Below are positions 1 through 11,408 of a stretch of DNA of 64,000 nucleotides, piece after piece (within the stretch, counting starts at the first letter, position 1; each line of letters opens with the position of its first letter). The stretch lies in contig JAVSML010020410.1 in assembly GCA_038503035.1 (NCBI GenBank), forward strand, positions 163,857-227,856, read 5' to 3'. Made by a program: the position numbers and the translations under genes. This DNA is from Crocodylus rhombifer (taxonomy: Eukaryota > Chordata > Crocodylia > Crocodylidae). The notes beneath the pieces are model-generated. The model saw only the letters and a list, made by a program, of their open reading frames with translations, had not been told where the DNA came from and did no database searches.

Positions 1-1305
1 CAAGGGACCAGGCTTCCTCCCCAGTCCCATTCTGCAACCTGTCCCCAGTGCAACTTCCAGGGAACTCAGTGGGAGAGTTTCCCCTGCGCAGAAAGAGGGC
101 AGGGTTCATATGGAGGCATCCCCTAGCCCAGAGCACAGCCCCAGGCTGACAGCAACACACCCAGCAGCTTATTAGCCAGAAAGAGGAATACTGTCTCCAA
201 CTGGAACCATAAGGGAACTGTATGTAGTGTGTGTGTAATTAATTACTCAGCCTGGAGCTCCGCCAGGACAGCTGACCTCCCCTTCTTAGGGCTTTGATAC
301 ACAGGCTTGGTCATGACCTCCGTTTTATATCAGCCCTGAAATCGCATGCATTCATATCTGCTCCAGCAAGACCCCTGGCAGATAACCCCCTCCCCCTGGG
401 GACCATGGCGAGTCGGCGAGCATGCTGAGGTTTCCAGGAACCCTCAGCATTTGCTAGAGATCAGCCTCAATTAGGCAGCTAGTTTTGTCCACTCTGTGGG
501 TGGCCATTTCAGACAGGTTTTGGTGTAGGCTGGGCTTCAGGTTCTCATGGCTGCAATCAGGATCTCACCCTTGGAAAATCTGCATCAGCTTTTGTTCCAG
601 TGTTGCACAACTGCTCGCTTAAAGATGGTTCCTTGGGTGTACAATATTGCCTACCCAGTTTGCACTGCCAACTTTTTTGAGGCTGCTCTGGCCATCTAGG
701 CCAGTGAAATGAGTCATTTCTGGCCTGTGCACCTGATACAGTTTGGGCTGCTGTGGGAGTGACCTTCCTCCAGCGTAGACTAAAACAGTGCTCTTTTTAG
801 AGGGATCTTGTTCAGGTCAGAGCCTGGCCATCCCACACCACGTTCCTCTGAGTCACTTCCCCTTCTCTGATGATGGGGCTTGTGGTCTGTGAAAGGGAGG
901 CCGACCAGCCATGTTTCCCTGCAGTCACTTCAGGCAATGCCACAGAGTTTATTTTTGCAGAGGGACTACAAAGTGCAGTGAGCATGGGAGGGAGCGAAAC
1001 AACAAACAGTGATCTCTGGGCCGCTGAGAACTGGGTACTCAGAGGCCAATAGCTCTGAGCAGCCCCTGTCCCCTTCCCAGGCTCTCCCGCACTGCCCAGT
1101 ACCTGGCAGAGCACTGGTACAAGGCTGTGGGTGATTTTTGTGGAACCCCAGCCATGCGCCTGGTGCCCAGGGAATGCAACAGGAAGGTCTCTACCCCCTG
1201 AAGCTGACCGGCTGAATGGAGTGGGTTTGGCACCACCCGGCCCACCTGTCAACAAACCAGGTGCACCGGGCCCTTCCAAGCCACAGGGAGAGACACTCTC
1301 TAACT
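1..1305. other. Intergenic, no gene recognised
   Basis: Short open frames on both strands, none with a recognisable domain or a conserved splice pattern. No clear repeat ends were found. I see nothing further to annotate here. Confidence 0.6.
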
Positions 1306-1491
1306 CAGGGGCAGGTAATTATTTTGGGCAGCGGGCTACTTACTGAGTTTCAGCAAGCCATCAAGGGCTGCATGACAAGCAGCCAGGGGCATATAAATAT
1401 GAATTTTCTAAATTTTTTAGGGGCCAGGTGGGCCAGATAGGATGGTCTGGTGGGCCACATCGAGCTCCCGGGCCACATTTTGCCCACCCCT
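1306..1491. mobile_element. Short hAT-like MITE, family A
   Basis: Begins CAGGGGCAGG and ends in TTTTGCCCACCCC, which are imperfect inverted ends. The interior has the same order of motifs as the copies at 26,912 and 33,810: a 'cttactgagttt' block, an AT-rich 'tctaaatttttt' block and a 'gggccacattttgccc' block. No coding capacity. A target-site duplication is not clear at this copy, unlike the 33,810 copy, so the ends are approximate. Confidence 0.7.
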
Positions 1492-1705
1492 ACGTTACCC
1501 TAACCCCACCCAGGGGAGGGGCTTGTTTGGTAAATAGCCTCCTCCCTTGCGCCTGGGGGGACTGCTGGGCTTCGATGGGGAAGGTGGCCCTGGGATCTCA
1601 TGAAACTCAGAAGAAGCCAAGGAGGAAGGCAGAAGAGCAAGGCGATGGCTAACCCTCCTGTACTGAGCTCCCCACCCCAGAGGACAACACAGTGTAGTGA
1701 AGAAG

Positions 1706-2195
1706 GGTGCCACACTTCAAGAGGGATGTGGATAACCCTGAGAGGGGTCAGAGGAGGGCCACTCATATGATTAGGGGCCTGCAGCATAGGTCTTACGAGG
1801 AGAGGTTGAGGGACCTAGATCTCTTCAGCCTCTGTAAGAGGAGGCTGAGAGGGGATTTGGTGGCTGTCTACAAATTTGATGGGGGGCAGCAAGGAATAGG
1901 AGATACTCTGCTTACCAAGGTGTCCCTTGGAGTAACTAGAAACAATGGCCATAAACTGATAGAGAGCAGATTTAGACCTGACATTAGGAAGAACTTCACA
2001 ATAAGGGCTACCAGAATCTGGAACGGGCTCCCAAGGGAGGTGGTGCTCTCCCCTACCCTGGGGGTCTTTAAGAAGAGACTGGACAAGCCCCTGTCTGGGG
2101 TCATCTGATCCCAGCGCTCTTCCCTGCCCAGGGCAGGGGGCCGGACCCGATGATCTACTGAGGTTCCTTCCGACCCCGAAAAATCTATGAAACGT
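1706..2195 (+). mobile_element. CR1 LINE, 5'-truncated, 3' end of ORF2 and tail
   Basis: An open frame at 1707-2108 matches the C-terminal tail of CR1 reverse transcriptase that recurs in this window: a 'HFKRDVD' start, 'ERLRDLDLFSL', '[12 protein letters not shown]' and 'FTIRATRIWNGLPREVV'. It is followed by the typical CR1 3' end (a 'gaggttccttccgacccc' type block and 'tctatgaaa'). The element is truncated well downstream of the catalytic RT motifs, as most genomic CR1 copies are. Confidence 0.9.
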
Positions 2196-5061
2196 ATGGA
2201 GAAGGGGTTAGGAGACCACAGGATACCCCTCCCCCACGCCCCAATGTAGAACTAGAGCATGGGACTGGGGGTGGGCTACTGGGCTGGCAGCTCTTCCTCT
2301 TCCCAGGGCTGCACACCTCTCCCTAGGAGTGCTCAGCCAAGGGTCAGCCTCCTCGCCGAGCCCCAGCTGCACAGCACAGTTACCCAGTGCTCCCCATTCA
2401 GCCGACATCATGCAAAACCACCGCAGCTTTCTTTGAGTACAAGAGGCAGAAAATCCCATTAAGGGCGTCATTAGTGGAGACCAACGGAGCCTGAGAGAGA
2501 CTCCAGCTCCTTCTGCAGGGCCGCGTGCCAGGTTAATGAAGATCTGTCCCCCCTGCTCTCTCACACCCTCCCCCCCGCCTTGCTCTTTTCCCACCCTATT
2601 TTCTCCACCTACGTCCCATGACCTGCTTCCTCCTACTACCCTCTCTCTTTCCTGTCTCATTTTATCCCCCAACTCCTCCTCCTGTTCCCAGCTCATATTT
2701 TGTGCAGCCTGCTCACATTTTGCAGCAGGCAGTGCAGCTTTGTGCTTTGCTTGAAGAGCTCCGCACCCCCCCTGGAGGCAGCCACTTGAACCTCAGGTCA
2801 GGGAGGAAACGAATACGCCCCTCTCTGGGTTCCCAACTCCCTCCCTAGGCCATGGCTCTGAAGCTGTGTCCACCTCCCTCCTCTAGGCACTGTCCCAGCT
2901 CACGGTGGGACCCTTTTGGACAAAACACAAGCTCTGCCTCCAAGTTAGAGGCTGAACTTTGGTTTGGAAGTGGCTCCAGCTTCGCACTCCCATCCACGAG
3001 GCGTTGTGGAGGCCCTGCCGTTCCTCCTTGGGGATTTCCCCATCCTGCCAGGTAGCAGGGAAGGTGACTACCCCACTGTCCACCTGGTCCCATAGACACT
3101 GCCAATGGTTCTTCAGATGCCACAAAAAAGGATTCTGGGACACTGGTTACACTTGTCTGAATGAGATGGGCGGAGGGAGATGCGTGAGGCTGCCCCCCTG
3201 CTGTCACACACAGACTGGGAGAGCTTTGCCCTGGCTGGAGGGGAGCCACTGCACAGTCAGACCCCAGAGAGCTGGCAGTTTCTCCAGCCCAGTGGCAGAC
3301 GAATTGGGTCCTGCGGTAACCCGTATGGCTTCATGGGGACAGCATGATCTCACAGCTGCCTGAACTCCGGGGCCTGATAAGGATCTTGTTTCTTCCTGCA
3401 GCCGCTCAGGCCCCACACAATGGTGTGAACCACCAGCCCTGCCCCGGGAAGGGCTTTGTTAAAAGGGGAGAGGAAAGAAACCACGTACACAAAGCCTGAG
3501 TGGGGCTGAGGCCAACACAACCAGAGGCCCTTTATAAACACCAGCAAGCCAGGGTGGGGTCAACACAGGCTGCCAGAGAGGGCAACACAATGGGGAATTG
3601 TTCCCTGTTTACTGGTGTCCCCTTGTCTGGGATGGAGGGATGCTTTTAAGGCTGGAAACACCCCCCTCCCACGCACAGGGCTGGGAGGATGGCTCTTGCT
3701 TATCAGCAGCCCTTTCATGTTTGCTGGGGAGAGAGGAAGTGAGCAAGATGGCCAAGGAGGGCTTGGCACAGAAACCAAAGGCTCCTGCTGCCCTTGGGCA
3801 AGGATACACAAAAGCATTTCCTCCCTCCACACACACAAGGGCCTCTGCTCCCGCTGTGGTGAGGGCAGGCCAATCCCACTGTCCATGTGGGGATTTCCTC
3901 TGTTCAAAGGGAGTCCCTGGGTGGCACAGAGCCAGCATAGCAGCTGGACACTGCCCACGTGCTGGCACCATGGCCTAAGGACATGGCTGGCTCTGGCTGT
4001 TCTCAGATGGACAAGTCGCTTCTAGGGGCTAGAGCTATGGTGCTACGGGGGATCAGGTTGGGCTTGTCATTGACAGGTCCTTGGGTCACAGAGGTGATCT
4101 CCAGCTATTCCTGCTTTCCACCACAAGCTGTGCTGGGAGCAGCTGGGGCAGCTCATGTGTGTCATTAGGGTGGAGCTGTGCCATCCCCTCCAAGCTGTGC
4201 TTGGTAGTGGGTGGTAAAAGGGGGAAGCTGGTGTCTAATTTGGAGACTAGAGGTGGGCCCAAGACATGGAGCTAAGATCTGGATTCAAAGAGGGATTCAA
4301 AGGAGCCCAGCTTGCCTGATGCCCCCGTCTCTCCTGACCTCAGGCTCCATTGCTGACCTCTGTTACCAAGCTACACTGAGGGTCTGAGGTTCTCAGGCTG
4401 GACAAGTCCAGAGTTTTAGGACATACCAAGCATCTGTCCTGAAGCATTAACTCTTTAGAGCCTCCAAATGGGACTGGCCATATAATGGCTGAGTTATACC
4501 CATGAGCCCCAGTGAAACTGGTGGCATTGCATAGGTGCAAGCAAGGGAAAAAAATGGCCCCTGCTCTACATGAGTTGCAAGGTTAAATCCATGCAGTGCA
4601 AGCCACACACATCCAGAGCAGATGCCTTGCTCCTCTCTCAGCATTTCCACATGAGCATATCATAGGCCAGGCCCTGCTCCTGCAGTAGGCAAAGAAGAGT
4701 GGAGAAGGCAGGTTTAGACATACCATTTCCTGAGAAATGCTGACAAGTGGGGGCTTGGAGAATAGCAAAAATGGACCTGAGGGCTCAGAGGAGCTGATTT
4801 CTAAGGACAAACTAGAGCTAAAAAATGTCACTTGGCTCAGAGCAGACAAAGTTGATAGAAAATATGCTAGTAGGCAAAACTACACCCCAGGAAAGGAATT
4901 ATTTAATGTGTGGCCAGGGATGGAGCTGGAACCAAAGAAAGGCAAGACTGCAGCTAAATTCTCAGGTATGAAGGGCTAGATTTCTAAAGGTACTGAGATG
5001 CTCAACTCCTACTTTTTAGCTTCTCTCATTCCTTGCAGTCTCAGAACAGCAGCGACTTCCT
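2196..5061. other. Intergenic, no gene recognised
   Basis: Many short overlapping open frames on both strands without a recognisable domain. The stretch is GC-moderate and lacks clear repeat ends. The longest frames (about 130 codons around 2,850-4,000) shadow each other on both strands, which argues against coding. Confidence 0.6.
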
Positions 5062-5160
5062 ATGCCTGAAGAAGGGTGATTGCTCCTGAAAGCTTGCTAA
5101 GAATGTTTTTCCAACTACTCAGTTGGTCTAATAAAAGATAGCACTTCTGCTCAAAGAACG
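5062..5160 (+). repeat. Dispersed repeat (copy 1) with AATAAA-containing core
   Basis: Contains 'cctgaagaagggtg', 'gaaagcttgc', 'ccaacta' and 'ttggtctaataaaagata' in that order. The same order occurs on the minus strand at 60,065-60,190, and the second half recurs on the plus strand at 54,957-55,035. The family is not identified; no coding sequence is seen. Confidence 0.7.
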
Positions 5161-6313
5161 TTGCCTGCCAACTCCTACCAGTCGCAATCACAGCATTGGA
5201 TAAATGAATCCTGTTATCTGGTTGCAACCAAGCAAGTTATCCACAAAGCCGGAAGGCTGTTGCAAAACCCACCAGTTCCACAGGAATGAACTGGATCGGC
5301 AAAACTCCCTGGTGTCATTTCACAGATGGTTTAGCCTGAAAGACAGAACAGGGAGAATAAAATCCAACATTCAAGCCTCATCTCCAGAGCCAAATATAGC
5401 CAGGAAACTGCATCAGCCATGGGCAATGGACTATGTGGGGCTTTTCCTGGATCTGGGAGACAAAACAGGGTGTTCCCCTAGATGGAGTTAACAGGCATTT
5501 AATAAGTAAAACAGCTACCAAGACAGGTACAAACAGGTTTCCATACATCTCCCATTCTAGCCTCCTTTCTCTTGTTAACCAAGGACTGTGTTGTCTGCCA
5601 ATATGCAGCACACAGAGACATCTTGTGGGCAAAGGATTTACTAAGTAAATGTATCATCACCCTCGGAGAGGATTTCTCATGCTGGGACTCAGATGAAGGT
5701 AGATGATGATGAGCCAGGGCTTGTTCTGGGAGGACAGAGTTGTGGGTCCATCCCAGCTCTGTGGGGCAGACATGAACTTCGCTCTTGGCTACAATCCCCA
5801 GGGGCCCTAGTGGGGATTACAGCTGTGCTTGTCTTCTGCCCAAGGCTTGGCTCTCTGAGGCACTGGCACGGCAGGAGATGGGCCTTTTCCAAGCCTGCTT
5901 CGAAGCTTGGTCTGAGCTGAATAAAAAGCTGCCAGGCAGGGTTTAAGAGACTTGCGCTGTGGACTAGTGGGATGCTGGCGGCTGGGCTGTTCCTGGGCAA
6001 GGGGCTGGCTCAGAAACTGCTGAGCAGGGATTCTTTGGAAGGGAAGGCATTCACTGCCAGGCAGCGTCCTCATCAATCAGCCTTTAGTAGGCAGGAGGGC
6101 ACAACATGCCAGGTACTTTCCAAATGGAAGGCTGCATTGTGTGGGCAGGGGAGTGGGAGCAGCAGGGCCCAAGGCTGGTGTGTGTGCATGCATGGAGGTG
6201 TTCCCAGTGGGCTCAAACTGGCTTTGGATCTCTTTGTTACACACACAGTGATGCAATCCCTGCCCCATGGTACAGTCAGCAAAGTCGCAGGCAGTGCCTG
6301 GAAGGGCAGAGTC

Positions 6314-6498
6314 CAGGGTTGCCAATTCTGACTGAAACTATTCTGGGAGACTTTTTTTTCCAACATGATGCAATATCATGAATTGTACTGTTCAACCCAT
6401 TCACAATATTCATCTTCTGGATTGCTCTCAATAGTCACTGGGTGATCGATGGTGATTCTGGTAGATTCCCTGCCAATCTGGGAGGGTTGGCAACCCTA
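6314..6498. mobile_element. hAT-like MITE, 185 bp, with perfect 8-bp TSD
   Basis: The ends are inverted: CAGGGTTGCCAA at the left and TTGGCAACCCTA at the right (one mismatch at the outermost base). It is flanked on both sides by the same 8 bases, GCAGAGTC (6306-6313 and 6499-6506). Eight-base duplications are the hallmark of hAT transposition. No transposase is present, so this is a non-autonomous copy. Confidence 0.85.
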
Positions 6499-6506
6499 GC
6501 AGAGTC

Positions 6507-8118
6507 CAATGTGCAGGCATGGGAGAGGTAAAAGGTGCAACTTGTTAGTCCCAAGCCTGTGGTTTCCTTATATCCAGATCACCTCCTTGCCCAGGACCCC
6601 ATGTAAAGCTGTAATGTAGTTGCATCCAGCAGCCTGTCCAGCTTCTCTCTCAGACCCTGGCTCCACTCCTCAGAGATGAGTTAAAGGGGGGTGGTGTTAT
6701 GTCCCAGGACTTTCTGCAGTTTGTGTTATAAGTGGGGGGCCCCTACCACCCAAGGCTGCTTTGGGATGGAGGAGATGGAGGCTGAAGGTGTCCTAGGCAA
6801 GATTGAATGGCTGGTAGAAGGTCTAAGGATGACTCCTTTGGGACTGGAGGTCAGTTCAGGGCATAGGCTGGGCTATGCTCCCATGGGGGTGGCACCTGGC
6901 TACAGGTTGCTATAGTTCTGGCTACCTTGGTGGCACCCTAAGGAAAAGCTGACCTCCTACCAACCCACATAGGTGCTGGTGATCCCCTACTAGAAGCTGG
7001 GGCTCCTTGCCAGATGTGGAGAGCATAAGCAATCGCGGGGCTCTTGCTGCCTTGGCCAGCTCAGGCTCCACAGCTTTTACAGACAAGAACTTTGAGAGAC
7101 ACGTGGCTAATGAGCAGATGCAACTACCCAGAAGAGGTGGGAGCAAGTTCTCAGTCCTCTGGGGCTGGCGGCTCATCTCAAGCTAGAGAGGCTGTGCTGA
7201 GAGTGATCCCATTGGGCAGGCGCTGGCAGGCAAACAGCTGCTGGCCGTCTCGCCACTAATTAACGTGAGCACTGGGTTGGGGCTGGGAAGACACCGTCCC
7301 AGGGCTGGATGGCTCCAGCTTTAATTGTACTGAGTTAGGTGAGTGCAGCCTGGGTAGGGGTAGGGCAGAAGCTTGCTAGGCTGCCTGACCCAGCAGGTCA
7401 CAGGGTTTCCCCCCTCCTTTTGCTGACCAGAATATAGCACATGGACCCAGAAGGGCCCTCCTGGGTCACAGAGACCAGTGCCCTGCTATAGCAGACAAGT
7501 GTGACTAAAAGGGCAGCTGCCTCTAGCCAGTTTTATTGGTAACCAGTAGGTGGTGCTGGGCCTGGGTAAATGCCCTGGGTACTGGGAGGCAGAGCTGAGC
7601 TGCCTTGTGCTCAGCCCTGGACTCCCCTTGCTAAAGATGTCCCCATCCTGCCCAAGCTCCATCCCTTTTTGAATGGGAGGCCAAACACATGGCCAGACTG
7701 GGGAGCAGCAGGGCTCCGGTGCAGCTCCAAGAAGAGAGGCAGCAAGGGCCAGAGCACAAACCCTGCTGGGTGGCAGCTTAGGGGCTGTGGAGCTGAGTGG
7801 GATAATGACAAGCTCGTGGTAAGCCTGGTGGGGATGCCCTTGAGTTCATGGGGCAGCAGGCAGTGGCTTTGGTGCAAACGGCTGTGGCTTTGAGCCCCTG
7901 AGTCCTGTGACAAAGGCTTTGCTGCAAATGAAAGGGCCATGCCACATTCTTTTCTTTTTTTCCCTCTTCTGGAGTGACTGAGTGACAGGATTTGCTCTGG
8001 GTAGGGCTGGTTTAGGTAGCTGAGGGGTGGAGCTAAGAGACAGCCCCAGGCAAACAGAGGGCAGCAGACAGAGAAGCAGTTTGCCTAGAGAGGTCACCCA
8101 AGAAGGGAGCAGAAGACT
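6507..8118. other. Intergenic, no gene recognised
   Basis: No recognisable protein domain or RNA gene. The right end (about 8,000-8,118) could be the 5' untranslated part of the old CR1 whose ORF1 starts just after the LTR at 8,124-9,054, but this cannot be shown without a consensus. Confidence 0.5.
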
Positions 8119-8557
8119 GTGAGTGTGGGCAAGGGCTCTGGTGTGGGTGCTTGGCCTGTAGGTTCTTGTGGTGTGTCTTTTTTCCCCCTTCTCCCTCTCT
8201 TTTTTTTTTTTTATCCTTACAGCATAGGTATGCTCTGTGGCAGGGCATTAGGGGGTGCTCCTGCATTAAGCCCCTGCCTCACTGTGCCCAGCCAAAAAAC
8301 AAGCTTCAAGTGCCTCCCTTGGGGTGGCTGACCCCCTTTCTGGAGCACATCCACAAGCCTGGGGTAGCGCAGCCACCACCCAGACTCCGGCCCTGTGCCG
8401 CCCAGGATACACAGGCCCTGTAGACCTGGGAATCTAGGAGTGCTTCTATTAGCCTGAAGCATAGAAAGTAGTCTCCCTTACTCAGCCAAGTGAAGGGAGC
8501 AAAAAAGCATGCCCAAACCCTCTCAAGCATGTACCACAAGGCTGGCTAACGGATAGC

Positions 8558-8563
8558 TTTATT
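8558..8563 (-). terminator. LTR poly(A) signal AATAAA
   Basis: Minus-strand AATAAA inside the LTR, about 250 bp downstream of its TATA box. This is the expected spacing for the end of the R region. Confidence 0.55.
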
Positions 8564-8810
8564 GGGTAGGTAGGACAGGCTTGGGGATAGGTACAAGTCA
8601 GAGAAGTATCAAAAGAAAATCCCAGACCAAACAGAAATGGCGTGGTAGCCATTTGACAAACGACTAAAAGACTGGATTCTAAATTCCCTGCTACATTTCA
8701 TGTAAGTTACTCACAAGTCCAACCAGGAGCTGACTGAGCCAGCTCTAGAGGCTGCATGGCTAGCTGGCTGTGTCCCCAAAACATGTCTTCCACCACTTCC
8801 AGGCAGAAGG

Positions 8811-8824
8811 GACTTTATATATCC
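8811..8824 (-). promoter_or_regulatory. LTR TATA box
   Basis: Minus-strand 'ggatatataaag' in the U3 part of the solo LTR, located about 235 bp from its 5' end. It is the probable core promoter of the former element. Confidence 0.55.
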
Positions 8825-9059
8825 CTGTTGTGATGTCATCACTAAGTTCCCACCAGAAGCAGTCCCGTTGGAGGCCGTCTGGTGCTTCCAAATGACATAA
8901 GGCTGACCAGGCCCTAGAACTAGTCACATGACCTGCAAGGATGGGAAACTGAGACAAAGGGAGCAGGTCTCCCTCCTGTAGGAATGTCTCCAGCCCAAGT
9001 CACAGTTCAGGGGTAAATGAAACAGAAGGGGGGATAGGCTGCCTGCTTACAACAGTGAG

Positions 9060-10020
9060 GTAGACTGGGGGTGTGAGTCCTCCACATGCTCCGGGAGCAA
9101 GAGGCACAAATGAGTCTGGGTCAGCTGTTGTGACCTGCGTAGGATGTGCCATATTTGTGTTCCTTCCAGAGTGTCAGGAGAGTTTCATCTGCACCAAGTG
9201 TCAGCTGTTGTCCGCCCTGGAGGAGAAGAGTCACAGATCAGAAATACTATCCATGCTGCACTGCATGTGGGACCAGGAAGATTACTTGGACAAGAGTTTC
9301 AAGAGGCTGGTACTGGAGAGGCCAGGGGCAATGAGAAGTGGCAGCATGTAACTACTCGGAGAAGGAGGGTCCCCAGAATTGAAAAGGAGAGGACTGAAGT
9401 CAGCAACTGCTTTCTAGCACTCTGTGGTGGAACTGCTGAGGACGAGGCAGAGGAGAGGGACATCTGTAGGCATGAGACAGAGGAGGCAGCAGCCTAGAGA
9501 GCAGGAAGTGCAAGGTCCCAAGGACAGGAGCTCCAGGACCAGTGGACCAAGAAGGAAGAGAAGAGTGTTGGTGGCTGGTGACTCCCTTCTGCGAGGAACA
9601 GAGACACTAATTTGTCATCCAGATTTGGAGGCCTGGGTGTTGTGTCTGCCCAGAGCCCAAATTCAGGATGTCACAGAGTCTGCCAAAGCACATCCATCAT
9701 TTGGACCACTACCCCTTTCTGCTTGTCTATGTAGGCATCAGTGATAATGCCAGGAATGATACTGTATCACTGACCAAATCAGAGGCGACTATGGCTCTCT
9801 TGACAAAAGGATTAAGGAGCATGGAGCACAAGTGGTGTTTTCATTGATCCTGTGGAAGGTGGGGGTCCAGGCAGAGACTGTTGTATCCTGGAAGTGAACA
9901 CAGGGCTGAGATTGTGGTGTCGACATGAAGGCTTCAGGTTTTTCAACAACACATGAATGTTCTTGAGGCTGCTATCAAGAAATGGGATCCATCTGACAAG
10001 AACAGGGAAGAACATCTTTG
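9060..10020 (+). pseudogene. Old CR1 LINE ORF1 relic: zinc-finger/PHD-like plus SGNH esterase-like
   Basis: Degenerate frames over 9,073-9,744 show a Cys-rich block ('CVGC' then 'ECQESFICTKCQLL'), an acidic/coiled stretch with 'LEEKS', a basic stretch, then 'RRVLVAGDSLLRGTE' (GDSLL at 9577-9591). A second, frame-shifted block resembles the 'HVGTND' motif. CR1-family ORF1 proteins are known to carry a PHD-like finger followed by an esterase of the SGNH type, and this order fits. Stops and frameshifts show it is dead. It is the 5' coding part of the old plus-strand CR1 that continues at 10,200. Confidence 0.75.
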
Positions 10021-10199
10021 GGCCTCATCTGGCCAAAGGCGGGCTTTAAACTAGGTTTCACAAGGGATGATGAACAAAACCCTCCAGCAACAGAGCGCAC
10101 AGTCCAGAGAAGAAAGGACTTGAAGAAGCAACTCAGCTCTGGAAAAGGGCCAGAGAGCTACAGGACTGCAACAAATGGCATAAAAGGGAAGCAGGAAAC

Positions 10200-10541
10200 C
10201 CAGAATACATCTCATGCACATATACAAATGTGAGAGGTACAGGGAAAAAACAAGAAGAGCTGGACACTGCAGTCAGTGAAAAGAACTATGATCTGATCGG
10301 CATCACTGAGACCTGGTGGAGCAGGTCTTATGACTGGACTGTCAAATCAAGGGTCACACTGTTTTGGAAGGACAGCGTTAGGAGCAAAGGTGGTGGTGGT
10401 GTTGTCTCATTTGTCAAAAGCAGATACACTTGTTCCCCTGGTTCAGGAAGAAGAAGACGGCAAAGCAGAATGCATCTGAGTAAAGATGAAAGGTGAAACA
10501 CGTGGCACTGATATAAAGGTGGGGATTTATGAGAGGCCACT
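10200..10541 (+). pseudogene. Old CR1 ORF2 relic, N-terminal APE endonuclease
   Basis: The frame at 10,230-10,496 reads 'NYDLIGITETWW', the conserved start of the apurinic-type endonuclease of CR1 ORF2 (metal-binding Glu in the ITETWW motif). It is followed by a Gly-rich 'GGGGVVSFVKS' block. The coding sequence is interrupted exactly at 10,541 by the LTR at 10,542-11,024 and resumes after it. Confidence 0.85.
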
Positions 10542-11024
10542 TGTAACAGGCTGGCTGCCTGGATCAATTGGCCAGCCAGCAACAAGTGGCCCATGTAGAG
10601 GGGCCTCAGCTGGCCGGTAATTAGCAATAATAAGGGAAAGTGACTGACTGACCAGAAATACAAGAAGAGGAAGTAAATGGGAGGAGCCACAGGGGGAAAT
10701 GTTCAGATGGAGAGAGAGGGCTCCTTTAAGAAGACTGCAGGGTGAGTGTTAACCCACGCTGGGCGTGTTTATTTTGGATTGTTTGATATTTGCAACTAAA
10801 CCCCGTGGTGCAGATCAACCTCGGTATTTTGAAGCCTGTGTTGCTGGGACCAGGCTAAGGGTGTGTTTTTTGGCATTGTTTAGTTGTTGTCTGAGCCCAG
10901 AGAAGCAGAGGAACCCAGGGCATTACAGCTTGTGGTTTTGAGTCCAGGAAACAATTGTATTACTGGGACCAGATTGAAGGGCTCAAGGATTGATTTGAGC
11001 CAGGCAAGCTGGCCTCCTACTACA
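10542..11024. mobile_element. Solo LTR-like insertion, 483 bp, inside CR1 endonuclease
   Basis: Starts TGTAACAGGC and ends CTACTACA (TGTA...TACA ends). It is flanked by CCACT (10,537-10,541) and CCACC (11,025-11,029), a 5-bp duplication with one mismatch. The CR1 endonuclease frame stops being recognisable at the left edge and resumes at the right edge in a continuous motif order, which independently supports these borders. No coding content; orientation uncertain. Confidence 0.65.
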
Positions 11025-11408
11025 CCACCTAATCAGGAAAAGACGGTGGATACGGCACTCTTAAAGCAGGTGACAAAAGCTATGAGAAGGTACTGATGGG
11101 AGAGTTGAGTTTTCCAGACATCTGCTGGAAAAATAGTGCAGCCCAACAAAGCTGGTTCCTAACTTGTGTAGAGGACAACTTTCTGTTCCAGAAAGTGGAA
11201 GATACAACTAAGGGATCATTTATGGTGGATATTGTCCTGATTAGCAGGGAAGAACTGGTGAAGATGTAAAAGTGATGGGTAACTTGGGAGGAAGCAATCC
11301 TGATGCAATACAATTCCAGATCCTGAGACAGGGAAAGCATGGGGATGCTAGATTTCAAAAGGCAGACTTCATCTGACTCAAGGAGCTAATAGGCATGGTG
11401 TTATGGGA
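11025..11408 (+). pseudogene. Old CR1 ORF2 relic, C-terminal endonuclease
   Basis: Continues the endonuclease after the LTR: 'PPNQEKTVDTALLKQV', then 'FPDICWKNSAAQQSW' and 'DIVLISREELV', and finally 'FQKADFI', the conserved linker after the endonuclease. It is cut at about 11,408 by a minus-strand CR1, and the next residues of the same protein are found at 15,800. Confidence 0.8.

Larger units (their letters stand above)
8124..9054 (-). mobile_element. Solo LTR, 931 bp, minus orientation
   Basis: Read on the minus strand it starts TGTTGTAAGC and ends GCCCACA, i.e. TG...CA ends. It is bounded by an identical 5-bp duplication, GTGAG (8119-8123 and 9055-9059). A TATA box (minus-strand TATATAAA, about 8,814-8,821) lies about 250 bp upstream of an AATAAA poly(A) signal (8558-8563). 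This gives a plausible U3-R-U5 order. There is no internal coding region or second LTR beside it, so it is a recombined solo LTR of an endogenous retrovirus or LTR retrotransposon. A poly-T run at about 8,200 lies within U5. Confidence 0.8.

Noticed and set aside
2845..3363. Open frames of about 134 codons on both strands
   Set aside because: They overlap antisense to each other and have no recognisable domain; the composition fits GC-moderate non-coding DNA.
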